This document shows positions 46,267-54,244 of a stretch of 64,000 nt of DNA, in pieces. Both the position numbers and the translations under genes were made by a program. The notes beneath the pieces are model-generated. The model was given only the letters and a program-made list of their open reading frames with translations, did not search any database and was not told the DNA's origin. This DNA comes from Butyrivibrio sp. GTDB taxonomy: Bacteria > Bacillota > Clostridia > Lachnospirales > Lachnospiraceae. The DNA is taken from contig SVGB01000004.1 in NCBI GenBank assembly GCA_015056565.1, positions 98,875-162,874 of the forward strand, written 5' to 3'. Each line of letters starts with the position of its first letter. Within the stretch, counting starts at the first letter, position 1.

Positions 46267-47607
46267 TTACTTTGCAGATATTTTCTGAATGCTCTTTGGA
46301 AGGACCTTGGGGAGAGTCACTACAAACCTGATTATATGGTCACCATCTCTTAGAGCTTCAATATCTCCGCCGTGGGACTGGGCAATGGCGCGGGCTACTG
46401 ATAGTCCGATGCCGTAGCCTCCGGTTTCACGGCTTCTTGATGAATCAGCTCTGTAGAAGCGGTCGAATAGCCGGTCCAGATTCCCCTCTGGAATACAGTC
46501 ACAGGTGTTGGATACTTCCAATACGATCGCTTTATCCTTTGAAAGGATCACATGGATGCTGCCATTTTCTGATGAATACTTCATGGCATTATCTAAAAGC
46601 AGAGAAGACAGTTGAACGATAGAGTTCTTATCTCCAGTTATGTGAATCCCATCTTCAATATCCACTTTATATTTTTTGTTTTTTGACTCTGCGATGGCTT
46701 CGAAGGACTCTGATGTCTCTTTTACCGCAGCACTCATATCAAAATCGGAATAAACAACATGCATGCGCTCCTCATCCATGCGGGAGAGGGTAAGCATGTT
46801 CTTTACAAGAGAATTCATCCTCTTTATCTGGTTCTTTATACTGCCGGTCCACTCGCTCTTTCCAGACTCCAGCTCAAGGACGTCCACGTTTGCAGAGATA
46901 ACAGCAAGAGGAGTTTTTAGCTCATGTCCTGCATCAGTGATAAAGCGCTTTTGCTTTTCAAGGGACTCAACCACAGGAGCAACAGCCTGACCTGAGAAAA
47001 GAAATACAAGAATGAACATGGCTATCAGGGCAAAGGCGCCAATTAGAAGCGACTGTCCGAGCAGTTTATAGGCGCTTATCATCTGGGAGCTTAGATCTGT
47101 AAAGACTATGATCTTAGTTGAGTCATCGAGAGTCTTGCTCTTATATCTGTAGGAGTGATAAAAGCCCCGCTCTTTTCCTGATGCATAGACTGCCTGTGCA
47201 TATTCAGAGGCATTTTCCTCTGTGATAAAAGCCACATGCCTCGTGTCTGTTTCTGTCACATTTCCGGAAGAGTCAAAGGTCACAAAGAAGTACCTGGCCA
47301 TATATGGCATCTCAGCTGACCTTGCGTTGTTAAGACGCCCAAGGGCAAAGGGATCTCCAGGGTTGTGGAAAGGGTCTTTTTCAGGGGTAAAAGGCTCTTC
47401 TGAAGCATTTTCCTGCTGGCGGAATTCCTCTTTTAACATGCCAGGGAAATATCCATTGTTGTCACAGAGAATGTTTAAAAGATTATCTGCATCATTGACC
47501 ATCTGGAAAAGATTAACGAGATTGATAACTGCGATCATAATCACCAGTATAAGAAGGAGCGATAATGTGGCAGTTATTACGAACTTTTTTCTTAGTTTTT
47601 TGACCAT
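46267..47607 (-). CDS. Sensor histidine kinase (HisKA, HATPase)
   Basis: A 446-residue membrane kinase. Helix 1 is about residues 12-34 (TATLSLLLILVIMIAVINLV) and helix 2 about 186-210 (LLIGAFALIAMFILVFLFSG). The extracellular region between them has about 150 residues. The phosphoacceptor is in FITDAGHELKTPLAVISANV. The ATPase part has LLLDNAMKYSSENG, FDRFYRADSSR and GGYGIGLSVARAIA. It follows its response regulator by 14 bases. Its stop lies three bases from that of the convergent DUF4956 gene, so control of the VTC pair is possible but unproven. Confidence 0.92.
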   Translation of the reverse strand: MVKKLRKKFVITATLSLLLILVIMIAVINLVNLFQMVNDADNLLNILCDNNGYFPGMLKEEFRQQENASEEPFTPEKDPFHNPGDPFALGRLNNARSAEMPYMARYFFVTFDSSGNVTETDTRHVAFITEENASEYAQAVYASGKERGFYHSYRYKSKTLDDSTKIIVFTDLSSQMISAYKLLGQSLLIGAFALIAMFILVFLFSGQAVAPVVESLEKQKRFITDAGHELKTPLAVISANVDVLELESGKSEWTGSIKNQIKRMNSLVKNMLTLSRMDEERMHVVYSDFDMSAAVKETSESFEAIAESKNKKYKVDIEDGIHITGDKNSIVQLSSLLLDNAMKYSSENGSIHVILSKDKAIVLEVSNTCDCIPEGNLDRLFDRFYRADSSRSRETGGYGIGLSVARAIAQSHGGDIEALRDGDHIIRFVVTLPKVLPKSIQKISAK

Positions 47608-47621
47608 TTATGGTACCTCTT

Positions 47622-48299
47622 TTAGGAAGGAAGTTCATTTATAGAGTAGCCAACGCCCCTTGAAGCCTTGATCTCGCAGGTTGCGTCAAGGGATGTCAGT
47701 TTTTTTCTGAGGTTTGAAATGTATACCCACACAACGTTGATGTCTGCTTCTCCGTCTGCCCAGATCCTGTCCATGAAGGAATCTACAGAAATGATCCTGC
47801 CTGGAGAAGTCATCAGCATTTCCATCATCTGGAATTCTCTGCCAGATAAATGGAGGCTCTCATGATCAGGGGTTGTCAGCTCATAGCCTGCACGATTTAA
47901 TGTGAGATTACCGCAGGTAAGGTTTGAGGGAGCAAAGTCCTCTTTTCGCCTCAGCATCGCCCTTACTCTTGCAAGGAGCTCGCCCATATCGAAGGGCTTT
48001 GGAAGGTAGTCGTCAGCGCCAAGGTCGAGACCTTTTATCCTGTCATCTACCTCTGTCTTGGCAGTAAGGAACAGCACAGGAGTAGACAAGCCTTTGTCTC
48101 TTATCTTTTTAAGGACTTCCATTCCGTCCATGCCAGGCATCATGATGTCCAGGATTATTCCGTCGTAGTCGCCTGTCAGCGCATAGTCCAGGGCGTCAGT
48201 TCCGTTATATACAGCATCCACGGTGTAGTTGCTGTGCTTTAGGATGGCTACCAGGGCGTTTGACAGCTCTTTTTCATCGTCAGCTAAAAGAAGCTTCAT
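47622..48299 (-). CDS. Response regulator, OmpR/PhoB family
   Basis: A 225-residue regulator that starts MKLLLADDEKELSNALVAIL. The phospho-Asp is in DGIILDIMMPGMDG and the Lys in YLPKPFDMGELLARVRAML. The winged-helix domain ends RGVGYSI. I chose the ATG at 48299 after AAGGAG; an upstream in-frame start would reach into the divergent gene's leader. The inverted repeat GGTAAA...TTTACC at 48331-48354 lies between this gene and the divergent DUF3810 gene and could be its binding site. Confidence 0.93.
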   Translation of the reverse strand: MKLLLADDEKELSNALVAILKHSNYTVDAVYNGTDALDYALTGDYDGIILDIMMPGMDGMEVLKKIRDKGLSTPVLFLTAKTEVDDRIKGLDLGADDYLPKPFDMGELLARVRAMLRRKEDFAPSNLTCGNLTLNRAGYELTTPDHESLHLSGREFQMMEMLMTSPGRIISVDSFMDRIWADGEADINVVWVYISNLRKKLTSLDATCEIKASRGVGYSINELPS

Positions 48300-48393
48300 A
48301 TGTATTCTCCTTGCGATATAATTAGATGTAGGTAAATTCTGAATTAATTTTACCAAATCCTTGGTTCAATATCTATTTGGAAAAGAGTATGAG

Positions 48394-49518
48394 ATGAAAC
48401 GATCATATTTCTTAAGAACAGTTGTAGCAATACTGCTTGGCATAAGCGTATTTTTAAATATGGCAGCATGGCTGTCACCAGAATTTTCAGATTTTTATAC
48501 AGACAATATCTTTCACAGGATAACAGAGCCCTACGCAAGACTTACCAGCAGAGCAGGGTTTTCTGTTGGGGAGATCATGCTGATAGTCTTTTTTGTTCTG
48601 GTGCTTATTTTTGTCATCTGCATTGTCATTGGAGCTTTTTTAAAGTTAAAGAAAGCTCTTTTTAAAAAAGAAATGGCAAGAGGCGGGTGTTTCATCAGAT
48701 TCATGGCGGTGTTTCTCTCTGCAGTACTACTTCTTATGACCCTTAACTGCTTCATTTTGTATCACTGCAGTCCTATCAGGGTTTCCAATGTACACAGGGA
48801 TGACTACACGGTAAAAGAGCTGGCGTTTCTTCGGGACTACATCGTTTCAAAGTGTAATGAACTGGCAGAGGAGATGCCAAGGGATGAGAAGGGAAATGTG
48901 ATCTATGAGGGCGACATGGGCCAGGTGGCAAGAGCGTCTATGGAAAAGCTGTCAGCTCAGTACAAGAGGCTTGGGGGATTTTATACAACCCCTAAGGACC
49001 TGACATTTTCAGGGTTTATGAGCCAGCAATACATGCAGGGCTACTACTTTCCTTTTTCCATGGAGGCCAATATCAACTCCATGATGTACATAATGAATAA
49101 GCCCTTTACCATGTGCCATGAACTGTCCCACACCCATGGATACATCTATGAGGATGAAGCGAATTTTCTGGGATTTCTTGGGTGTATAAATTCAGATGAT
49201 GAGATCTTTAATTATAGCGGATACTTGGGCGTTCTTGCCTATGTGAACAATGATTTTTACAACTCAGTTTCTGAGGAAGAATACAAAAGTCACGTGGCTA
49301 TATCCAGGAAAGTTAAGTATGACAGCCAGTTTCTTACGGATGAGGCCTGGGATGAGGTGGAAAAGAAAGCAGTTCTTGAGACAGAGACTGTGAAAAAGGC
49401 AGCGGATACCTTTATTGATACCAATCTTAAGGTCAACGGAGTTTCAAGCGGAAAGGCAAGCTACAGCCACGTTGTGGGGCTTCTTCTGGACTATTACAGC
49501 GAGAATCCGTATAATTAG
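48394..49518 (+). CDS. DUF3810 membrane protein with HExxH metalloprotease motif
   Basis: A 374-residue protein with three N-terminal helices (about 8-28, 55-80 and 100-122) and a large C-terminal domain. That domain contains MCHELSHTHGYIYEDEANFL, an HExxH zinc motif with a downstream Glu in the gluzincin manner. DUF3810 proteins share this layout; peptidase activity has not been shown to my knowledge. The ATG at 48394 is preceded only by GAAAAGAG. It is divergent from the kinase/regulator pair and 28 bases before a lipoprotein gene. Confidence 0.8.
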   Translation: MKRSYFLRTVVAILLGISVFLNMAAWLSPEFSDFYTDNIFHRITEPYARLTSRAGFSVGEIMLIVFFVLVLIFVICIVIGAFLKLKKALFKKEMARGGCFIRFMAVFLSAVLLLMTLNCFILYHCSPIRVSNVHRDDYTVKELAFLRDYIVSKCNELAEEMPRDEKGNVIYEGDMGQVARASMEKLSAQYKRLGGFYTTPKDLTFSGFMSQQYMQGYYFPFSMEANINSMMYIMNKPFTMCHELSHTHGYIYEDEANFLGFLGCINSDDEIFNYSGYLGVLAYVNNDFYNSVSEEEYKSHVAISRKVKYDSQFLTDEAWDEVEKKAVLETETVKKAADTFIDTNLKVNGVSSGKASYSHVVGLLLDYYSENPYN

Positions 49519-49546
49519 AGCTTGTTAAAGGATTTTTGGAGGAACA

Positions 49547-50311
49547 ATGACTAGGAAAAAGATTTTTTTACCAATAATTACGGGAGCTCTTATGCTCATG
49601 CTTACTGCCTGCGGACCCTCTGATGAAAAGCTATCCGAGGCTGAGTCTGCAAGGAGCCTGCTTGTGGAAGCCAAAACAAACGCAGAAGAGACTTACCTTG
49701 ATATATCGGATGAGTCATTAAAGAGCGCTCTTGATGAGCTTTCAGAAAAGGAAGCAAAGATCGAAGCTCTTGAGTTTAAAAAGATGAATGACAAGAAAAT
49801 AGATGAAGTGCTTCCCACAATAAAGGAGCTTACTACACAGTATCAGGACCTTTATGGAAGCCTTTCGGATACTCTTAAGTCAGAGACTGAAGTAAAAGAG
49901 GAAAAAGAAAAGCACACTGCGATTTCAGTGTACTTTGTAAATAAGACAGGTTTAAATCTCACAGAGATTGTCCTTCATGATCTGACTACAGATGCTTATA
50001 GTGAGAACTATCTTGGAGATGGCGTTATTCTTGGAAACGGATATACGCTTATGGGAGTATCACTTGATACTTACAAGGACAGCAGTGAGTGGGAATTTGT
50101 CGTAACTGATGAAGCGGATACTGACCACGTCCTTACCTGCGATGACTTAAGAACGGTATCTGGTGATGAGCAGCCTGTATTTTTTACCTATGATGCTGCA
50201 TCAGGAACTGGAAAAGCAAGCTTTACAGATGATCAGCAGGCTGAAGGAACTTCTCAGGAAAGCACAGAAGCCGTTCAGGAAGCCTCTGCAGAGGAATCAA
50301 CAGGTGACTGA
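49547..50311 (+). CDS. Lipoprotein of unknown function
   Basis: A 254-residue exported lipoprotein. MTRKKIFLPIITGALMLMLT ends in the lipobox LTAC with Cys22. Residues about 25-130 are helical and charged, probably a coiled coil (DELSEKEAKIEALEFKK). Residues about 132-215 form a beta-rich domain starting ISVYFVNKTGLNLTEIVLHD. The tail is Gln/Glu/Ser-rich. I do not recognise a named family. GGAGGAACA gives a strong ribosome site. It follows the DUF3810 gene by 28 bases and abuts the fur gene: its TGA and the opposite TGA form TGATCA. Confidence 0.75.
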   Translation: MTRKKIFLPIITGALMLMLTACGPSDEKLSEAESARSLLVEAKTNAEETYLDISDESLKSALDELSEKEAKIEALEFKKMNDKKIDEVLPTIKELTTQYQDLYGSLSDTLKSETEVKEEKEKHTAISVYFVNKTGLNLTEIVLHDLTTDAYSENYLGDGVILGNGYTLMGVSLDTYKDSSEWEFVVTDEADTDHVLTCDDLRTVSGDEQPVFFTYDAASGTGKASFTDDQQAEGTSQESTEAVQEASAEESTGD

Positions 50312-50782
50312 TCACTTTTCTTTTCCCATGGACGCTTTGCATTTAGCACAGTAGCCATAGATCTCCAGCTGGTGTCCGGTTATCTGAAAGTCAGGAATGG
50401 TTCCCTCAAGGTCATGGGCAATATCGTGGAGGGGACAGGCTTTGATCGGGATCTTCACATGGCAGTTGAGGCATACTGCGTAGTGCTTGTGTGAATCTCT
50501 TTTGAGCTCGTAGACAGCATTGTCTTCTGTGGATAAAATGGACTTTACTACAACTCCAGCCTTTTCAAAGGCTAGGAGATTTCTGTAAACAGTTGAAAAA
50601 GCATAAGTTTCTTTTACGCCATTTTTACTTAGTGCGTCAAAGATCTCTGCAGCCGATAATGGCTGTGAGGCAGAGTATAGGACTTTAAAGATGTCTATTC
50701 TCTGTCTCGTTTTTTTTATGGTTTCCGGGTAAAACTTATCAATTATTTCATCAAATGAACTTGCGTGTATTTTGCTGTTCAT
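50312..50782 (-). CDS. Fur-family metalloregulator
   Basis: A 156-residue repressor of the Fur/Zur/PerR family. The N-terminal winged helix has RQRIDIFKVLYSASQPLSAA and FSTVYRNLLAFEKAGVV. The C-terminal metal-binding dimer domain has HKHYAVCLNCHVKIPI and YGYCAKCKASMG, two CxxC structural zinc sites, plus several His. The sensed metal cannot be set from sequence alone; the two CxxC sites occur in Zur, PerR and Fur. It lies 18 bases downstream of a putative heavy-metal exporter, whose promoter region carries a perfect Fur-type palindrome. Confidence 0.93.
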   Translation of the reverse strand: MNSKIHASSFDEIIDKFYPETIKKTRQRIDIFKVLYSASQPLSAAEIFDALSKNGVKETYAFSTVYRNLLAFEKAGVVVKSILSTEDNAVYELKRDSHKHYAVCLNCHVKIPIKACPLHDIAHDLEGTIPDFQITGHQLEIYGYCAKCKASMGKEK

Positions 50783-50800
50783 GTCTTTTCCTCTTATTTA

Positions 50801-51697
50801 TCAGAACGTGATACCAAAAAGATCTACAAGCATACCAGCTATAGTACCAATAAGGAACAATAGAATTGCGATATTGATGTTCTCTTTTTTCTCAGAATTA
50901 ACCCTAAAGAGAACCAAAAGTCCAATACCTGCGCCTACGAAAAGGCCAGACATCATAGTTCCAAGTGTTATCATCTGATCCATGTAAAGGGTTGTGATAA
51001 GAACTGATGGCGCACAGTTTGGAATAAGTCCGATAAGTCCTGCAAGGATGTGGCTTATTATAGGATTGGTCTTAAGAAGGATTGCAAGATTATCTTCTCC
51101 CACAACTTCTATTATGGCGTTAAGAACAAGAGTAAGTCCCAGCACAAAAAGGAAGATGTGGAAGGTGTGGATAAATGCAGATTTGGCAATTCCAAGAAGT
51201 GAAGTGTCCTCATCATCGTCGCAGTGACAGCGCTCTTTTTCGCAGAGCTCAGAAATGCGGACAGGATCATCGATGGCTTTTCCTTTGGCTCTGTGGTGTG
51301 CGTGAACTATAAGGTCTATGATAAAGCCGGCTATTATACCTACAAGAGCCTTAAGCGCAAGGATCCTGATCATGGCTTGGACAGGGAACTGCTCTGATAT
51401 AAGAAGAGGTATCATCTCGTCGGAGGTTGAAAGATAGATTGCGATGAGAGTACCCAGAGTGATGACACGACCGGCATACAGGTTTGAAGCCGCTGCTGAG
51501 AAACCGCACTGAGGGAATATTCCGATCACACCACCAAGGAGCGGACCGAAGTGCTCCGTCTTTTGCACAACAGATTCTGTAAACTCTGCAGTCTTGTGCT
51601 CTAAGTATTCCATCAAAAGATAAGTAATAAACAAAAATGGAAGTATCTTAACTGAGTCGATCACTGCATCCAGTACAATATCTATAATAAGTTCCAT
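50801..51697 (-). CDS. Polytopic metal transporter (ArsP_2 / DUF2899-like exporter)
   Basis: A 298-residue protein with about ten hydrophobic segments in two similar halves. Each half has a matching motif, GVIGIFPQCGFSAAASNLYA and GLIGLIPNCAPSVLITTLYM, with a conserved Pro-x-Cys. A cytosolic loop between them is rich in His, Cys and Asp (HAHHRAK, then CEKERCHCDDDED) and likely binds metal. This layout is that of the family annotated as putative manganese or heavy-metal exporter. I chose the ATG at 51697 after AAGGAGG. It shares an operon with the fur gene and lies 25 bases from the palindrome. Confidence 0.78.
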   Translation of the reverse strand: MELIIDIVLDAVIDSVKILPFLFITYLLMEYLEHKTAEFTESVVQKTEHFGPLLGGVIGIFPQCGFSAAASNLYAGRVITLGTLIAIYLSTSDEMIPLLISEQFPVQAMIRILALKALVGIIAGFIIDLIVHAHHRAKGKAIDDPVRISELCEKERCHCDDDEDTSLLGIAKSAFIHTFHIFLFVLGLTLVLNAIIEVVGEDNLAILLKTNPIISHILAGLIGLIPNCAPSVLITTLYMDQMITLGTMMSGLFVGAGIGLLVLFRVNSEKKENINIAILLFLIGTIAGMLVDLFGITF

Positions 51698-51722
51698 GAT
51701 TACCTCCTTGGAGTTGTTGCAA

Positions 51723-51739
51723 ATGCAAATCATTTGCAT
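51723..51739. promoter_or_regulatory. Perfect palindromic Fur-type operator
   Basis: ATGCAAATCATTTGCAT is a perfect 8-1-8 inverted repeat, 25 bases upstream of the transporter ATG. Size and symmetry fit Fur-family boxes (7-1-7 type). A partial direct copy, TGCAAATG, precedes it. The adjacent fur gene is the obvious candidate binder, which would make the operon self-regulated. Confidence 0.65.
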
Positions 51740-51768
51740 CTGAATTAAGGGCAAAAAAATAAGCATTA

Positions 51769-51839
51769 AGCGGGTGATGGGAATCGAACCCACGTATCCA
51801 GCTTGGAAGGCTGGTGTTCTACCATTGAACTACACCCGC
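51769..51839 (-). tRNA. tRNA-Gly(TCC)
   Basis: A complete 71-nt cloverleaf on the minus strand. The acceptor is GCGGGTG with CACCCGC. The anticodon stem CCAGC/GCTGG encloses CTTCCAA with anticodon TCC, which reads GGA and GGG. The T loop is TTCGATT. No CCA is encoded. Confidence 0.95.
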
Positions 51840-51951
51840 ATGGTGCTGACAAGATGTTATTTTACTTAACTTTGTGTGGTATGTCAAGGGCTTTTATGTT
51901 AAACTTTTCATTGGTTTTTTGCAAAAGGTGATCAGCCAGAAAAAGAGCCAA

Positions 51952-51980
51952 TTGACAATAGAAATCAGCGGTGCTATCAT
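51952..51980 (+). promoter_or_regulatory. Promoter of the suf operon
   Basis: A consensus TTGACA (51952-51957) and TATCAT (51975-51980) are separated by exactly 17 bases. The start would be near 51987, inside the inverted repeat, leaving a leader of about 77 bases to sufC. Confidence 0.82.
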
Positions 51981-52004
51981 TTTCCTACCAAGTTGCTAGG
52001 AAAA
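51980..52004. promoter_or_regulatory. Inverted-repeat operator overlapping the suf start site
   Basis: Arms TTTTCCTA (51980-51987) and TAGGAAAA (51997-52004) are perfect. Symmetry continues inward as CAA-g-TTG with a single mismatched pair, giving 11 of 12 matched positions around a central G. It covers the predicted start site, the classic place for a repressor such as an Rrf2-type Fe-S regulator. No such regulator gene is in the window. Confidence 0.6.
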
Positions 52005-52063
52005 CATGGCAGCGCTAGTTTATGCATTTACTTAATTGTTTTTTATAAAGAAAGGAATTAAAC

Positions 52064-52819
52064 ATGTCAGAGCAGTCTTTGTTACAGGTAAAGGATTTAT
52101 CAGTTTCTATTGATAATGAATTACCTATTCTTAATAACATCAATCTTGATATCAAGCAAGGCGAGACCCATGTACTTATGGGACCTAACGGCGCAGGTAA
52201 GTCAACACTTGGATTTTCCCTTATGGGCAATCCTCACTACTGCGTAACTGGTGGTCAGATCATCTTTGACGGTCAGGATATCACTGATATTTCTGCAGAC
52301 AAAAGAGCTAAGGCAGGAATGTTCTTATCATTCCAGAACCCCTATGAAGTACCAGGAATCTCCATGGGAAGCTTCATCAGAAATGCATATCACGCTCAGA
52401 CAGGTGCTCCTGTTAAGCTCCTTCAGTTCCAGAAGTCTCTTAAAGCTGCTATGGAACTTCTTTCTATGGATGAGTCTTATGCAGACAGAGATCTCAATGT
52501 GGGATTTTCAGGCGGTGAGAAAAAGAAGGCAGAGATCCTTCAGCTTCTTATGATGAATCCTAAGTTTGCAATCCTTGATGAGACAGACTCAGGTCTTGAC
52601 GTTGACGCTGTCCGCACAGTATCCAAGGGTATCGAGGAGTATCAGAAAAAGAAAGACGGAGCTCTTCTTATTATTACTCACAGCACCAAGATATTAGAGT
52701 CACTTCACGTTGACTATACACATGTACTTGTAAAGGGAAGGATCGTCCACACAGGCGATGGAACACTTGTAGACGAGATCAACAAGAACGGATTTGAGAG
52801 ATTCATAAAAGAGGATTAA
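52064..52819 (+). CDS. sufC: Fe-S cluster assembly ATPase SufC
   Basis: A 251-residue ABC-type ATPase of the SufBC2D scaffold. Walker A is MGPNGAGKSTLGFSLMG, the signature LNVGFSGGEKKKAEILQ, Walker B FAILDETDSGLD, and the H loop LLIITHSTKIL. LSFQNPYEVPGISMGSFI is a SufC mark. AAAGGAA precedes the ATG. It opens the sufCBDSU operon, with one base to sufB. Confidence 0.97.
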   Translation: MSEQSLLQVKDLSVSIDNELPILNNINLDIKQGETHVLMGPNGAGKSTLGFSLMGNPHYCVTGGQIIFDGQDITDISADKRAKAGMFLSFQNPYEVPGISMGSFIRNAYHAQTGAPVKLLQFQKSLKAAMELLSMDESYADRDLNVGFSGGEKKKAEILQLLMMNPKFAILDETDSGLDVDAVRTVSKGIEEYQKKKDGALLIITHSTKILESLHVDYTHVLVKGRIVHTGDGTLVDEINKNGFERFIKED

Positions 52820-52820
52820 C

Positions 52821-54233
52821 ATGAGCGACAACAAGCAGATAGTGGCAGATATTGACCACAGCTTATACGATTTTAAAGATATAGAAAATGAAAAAGACTT
52901 CTACAGAATGGAAGAAGGTCTTACCAAGGAGACTGTACTTAAGGTCTCTGAGGAAAAGAATGATCCTGAATGGATGAGAGACTTTAGGCTGGAGTGCTTA
53001 AAGCTCTATAACGAGATCGAGATGCCAAACTGGGGACCAAGCATTGAGGGTCTTGATATGGACAAGATCTCTTCCTATGTAAGACACAAATCTGACATGA
53101 AAGGAAAGTGGGAGGACGTTCCTGAGGACATCAAGAACACCTTCGAAAAGCTGGGAATCCCACAGGCAGAGAGAGAGTCTCTGGCAGGTGTTGGTGCCCA
53201 GTACGACTCAGAGCTTGTTTATCACAACGTAAAGGATGAGGTTGCTGCCCAGGGCGTAATTTACACAGACCTTGAGAGTGCACTTAGAAGTGAGTACGCA
53301 GACATGATAAAGTCTCACTTCATGAAGCTTGTACCTCCAACAGACCACAAATTTGCAGCGCTTCATGGAGCCGTATGGTCAGGAGGATCCTTTGTATATG
53401 TGCCCAAGAACGTAAAGGTCGAGATTCCTCTTCAGTCATACTTCAGACTTAATGCTGCAGGTGCAGGACAATTTGAGCACACACTTATCATTGTCGATGA
53501 AGGCGCAGATCTTCACTTTATTGAAGGATGCTCTGCTCCAAAATATAACGTTGCAAACCTTCATGCTGGCTGCGTTGAGCTGTATGTAGCAAAAAATGCC
53601 AGACTTCGCTATTCAACAATTGAGAACTGGTCAAAGAACATGTACAACTTAAATACAAAGAGGGCTCTTGTTGAGGAGAACGGTATCATGGAGTGGGTTT
53701 CAGGCTCTTTTGGCTCCCACACATCTTATCTGTATCCTATGACGATCCTTAAGGGAAATGGTTCCAAGATGGAATTTACAGGAATCACCTTTGCTGGAAA
53801 GGGTCAGAATCTGGACACTGGAGCCAAGGTAGTACATCAGGGTGAGAGGACATCTTCTGTTATCAACACCAAGTCCATTTCAAAGGACGGCGGAATCGGT
53901 ACTTACAGAAGCAGTGTTACCATCCAGAGCACAGCGAAAAAAGCCAAGGCTTCTGTATCCTGTGATTCATTGATGCTTGACAGTATCTCAAGGGCAGATA
54001 CGATCCCTGGAATGGACATCAGAACAAACGATGCAGATGTTGGACATGAGGCGAAGATCGGAAGGATCAGCGACGAGGCTATTTTCTATCTTATGAGCAG
54101 AGGTATCAGCGAAGAGGATGCCAAGGCAATGATCGTCAGCGGCTTTGCAAACCCTGTATCCAAGGAGCTGCCGCTTGAATATGCAGTAGAGATGAACAAC
54201 CTGATCAAGCTCGAGATGAGCGGAAACGGCTGA
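52821..54233 (+). CDS. sufB: Fe-S cluster assembly scaffold SufB
   Basis: A 470-residue beta-helix scaffold on which clusters form. Marks include WMRDFRLECLKLYNEIEMPN, LVPPTDHKFAALHGAVWSGG, SFVYVPKNVKVEIPLQSYFR and IEGCSAPKY. The C-terminal block reads NDADVGHEAKIGRISDEAIF, then YLMSRGISEEDAKAMIVSGF, which binds SufC. Length is normal. GAGGATTAAC provides the ribosome site at the end of sufC. Confidence 0.97.
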   Translation: MSDNKQIVADIDHSLYDFKDIENEKDFYRMEEGLTKETVLKVSEEKNDPEWMRDFRLECLKLYNEIEMPNWGPSIEGLDMDKISSYVRHKSDMKGKWEDVPEDIKNTFEKLGIPQAERESLAGVGAQYDSELVYHNVKDEVAAQGVIYTDLESALRSEYADMIKSHFMKLVPPTDHKFAALHGAVWSGGSFVYVPKNVKVEIPLQSYFRLNAAGAGQFEHTLIIVDEGADLHFIEGCSAPKYNVANLHAGCVELYVAKNARLRYSTIENWSKNMYNLNTKRALVEENGIMEWVSGSFGSHTSYLYPMTILKGNGSKMEFTGITFAGKGQNLDTGAKVVHQGERTSSVINTKSISKDGGIGTYRSSVTIQSTAKKAKASVSCDSLMLDSISRADTIPGMDIRTNDADVGHEAKIGRISDEAIFYLMSRGISEEDAKAMIVSGFANPVSKELPLEYAVEMNNLIKLEMSGNG

Positions 54234-54244
54234 TAAGAGGACAG

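Noticed and set aside
48331..48354. Inverted repeat GGTAAA-12-TTTACC as a proven operator
   Set aside because: Arms are only six bases and A+T-rich. It is placed well for the divergent regulator gene but is too weak to list as a feature.
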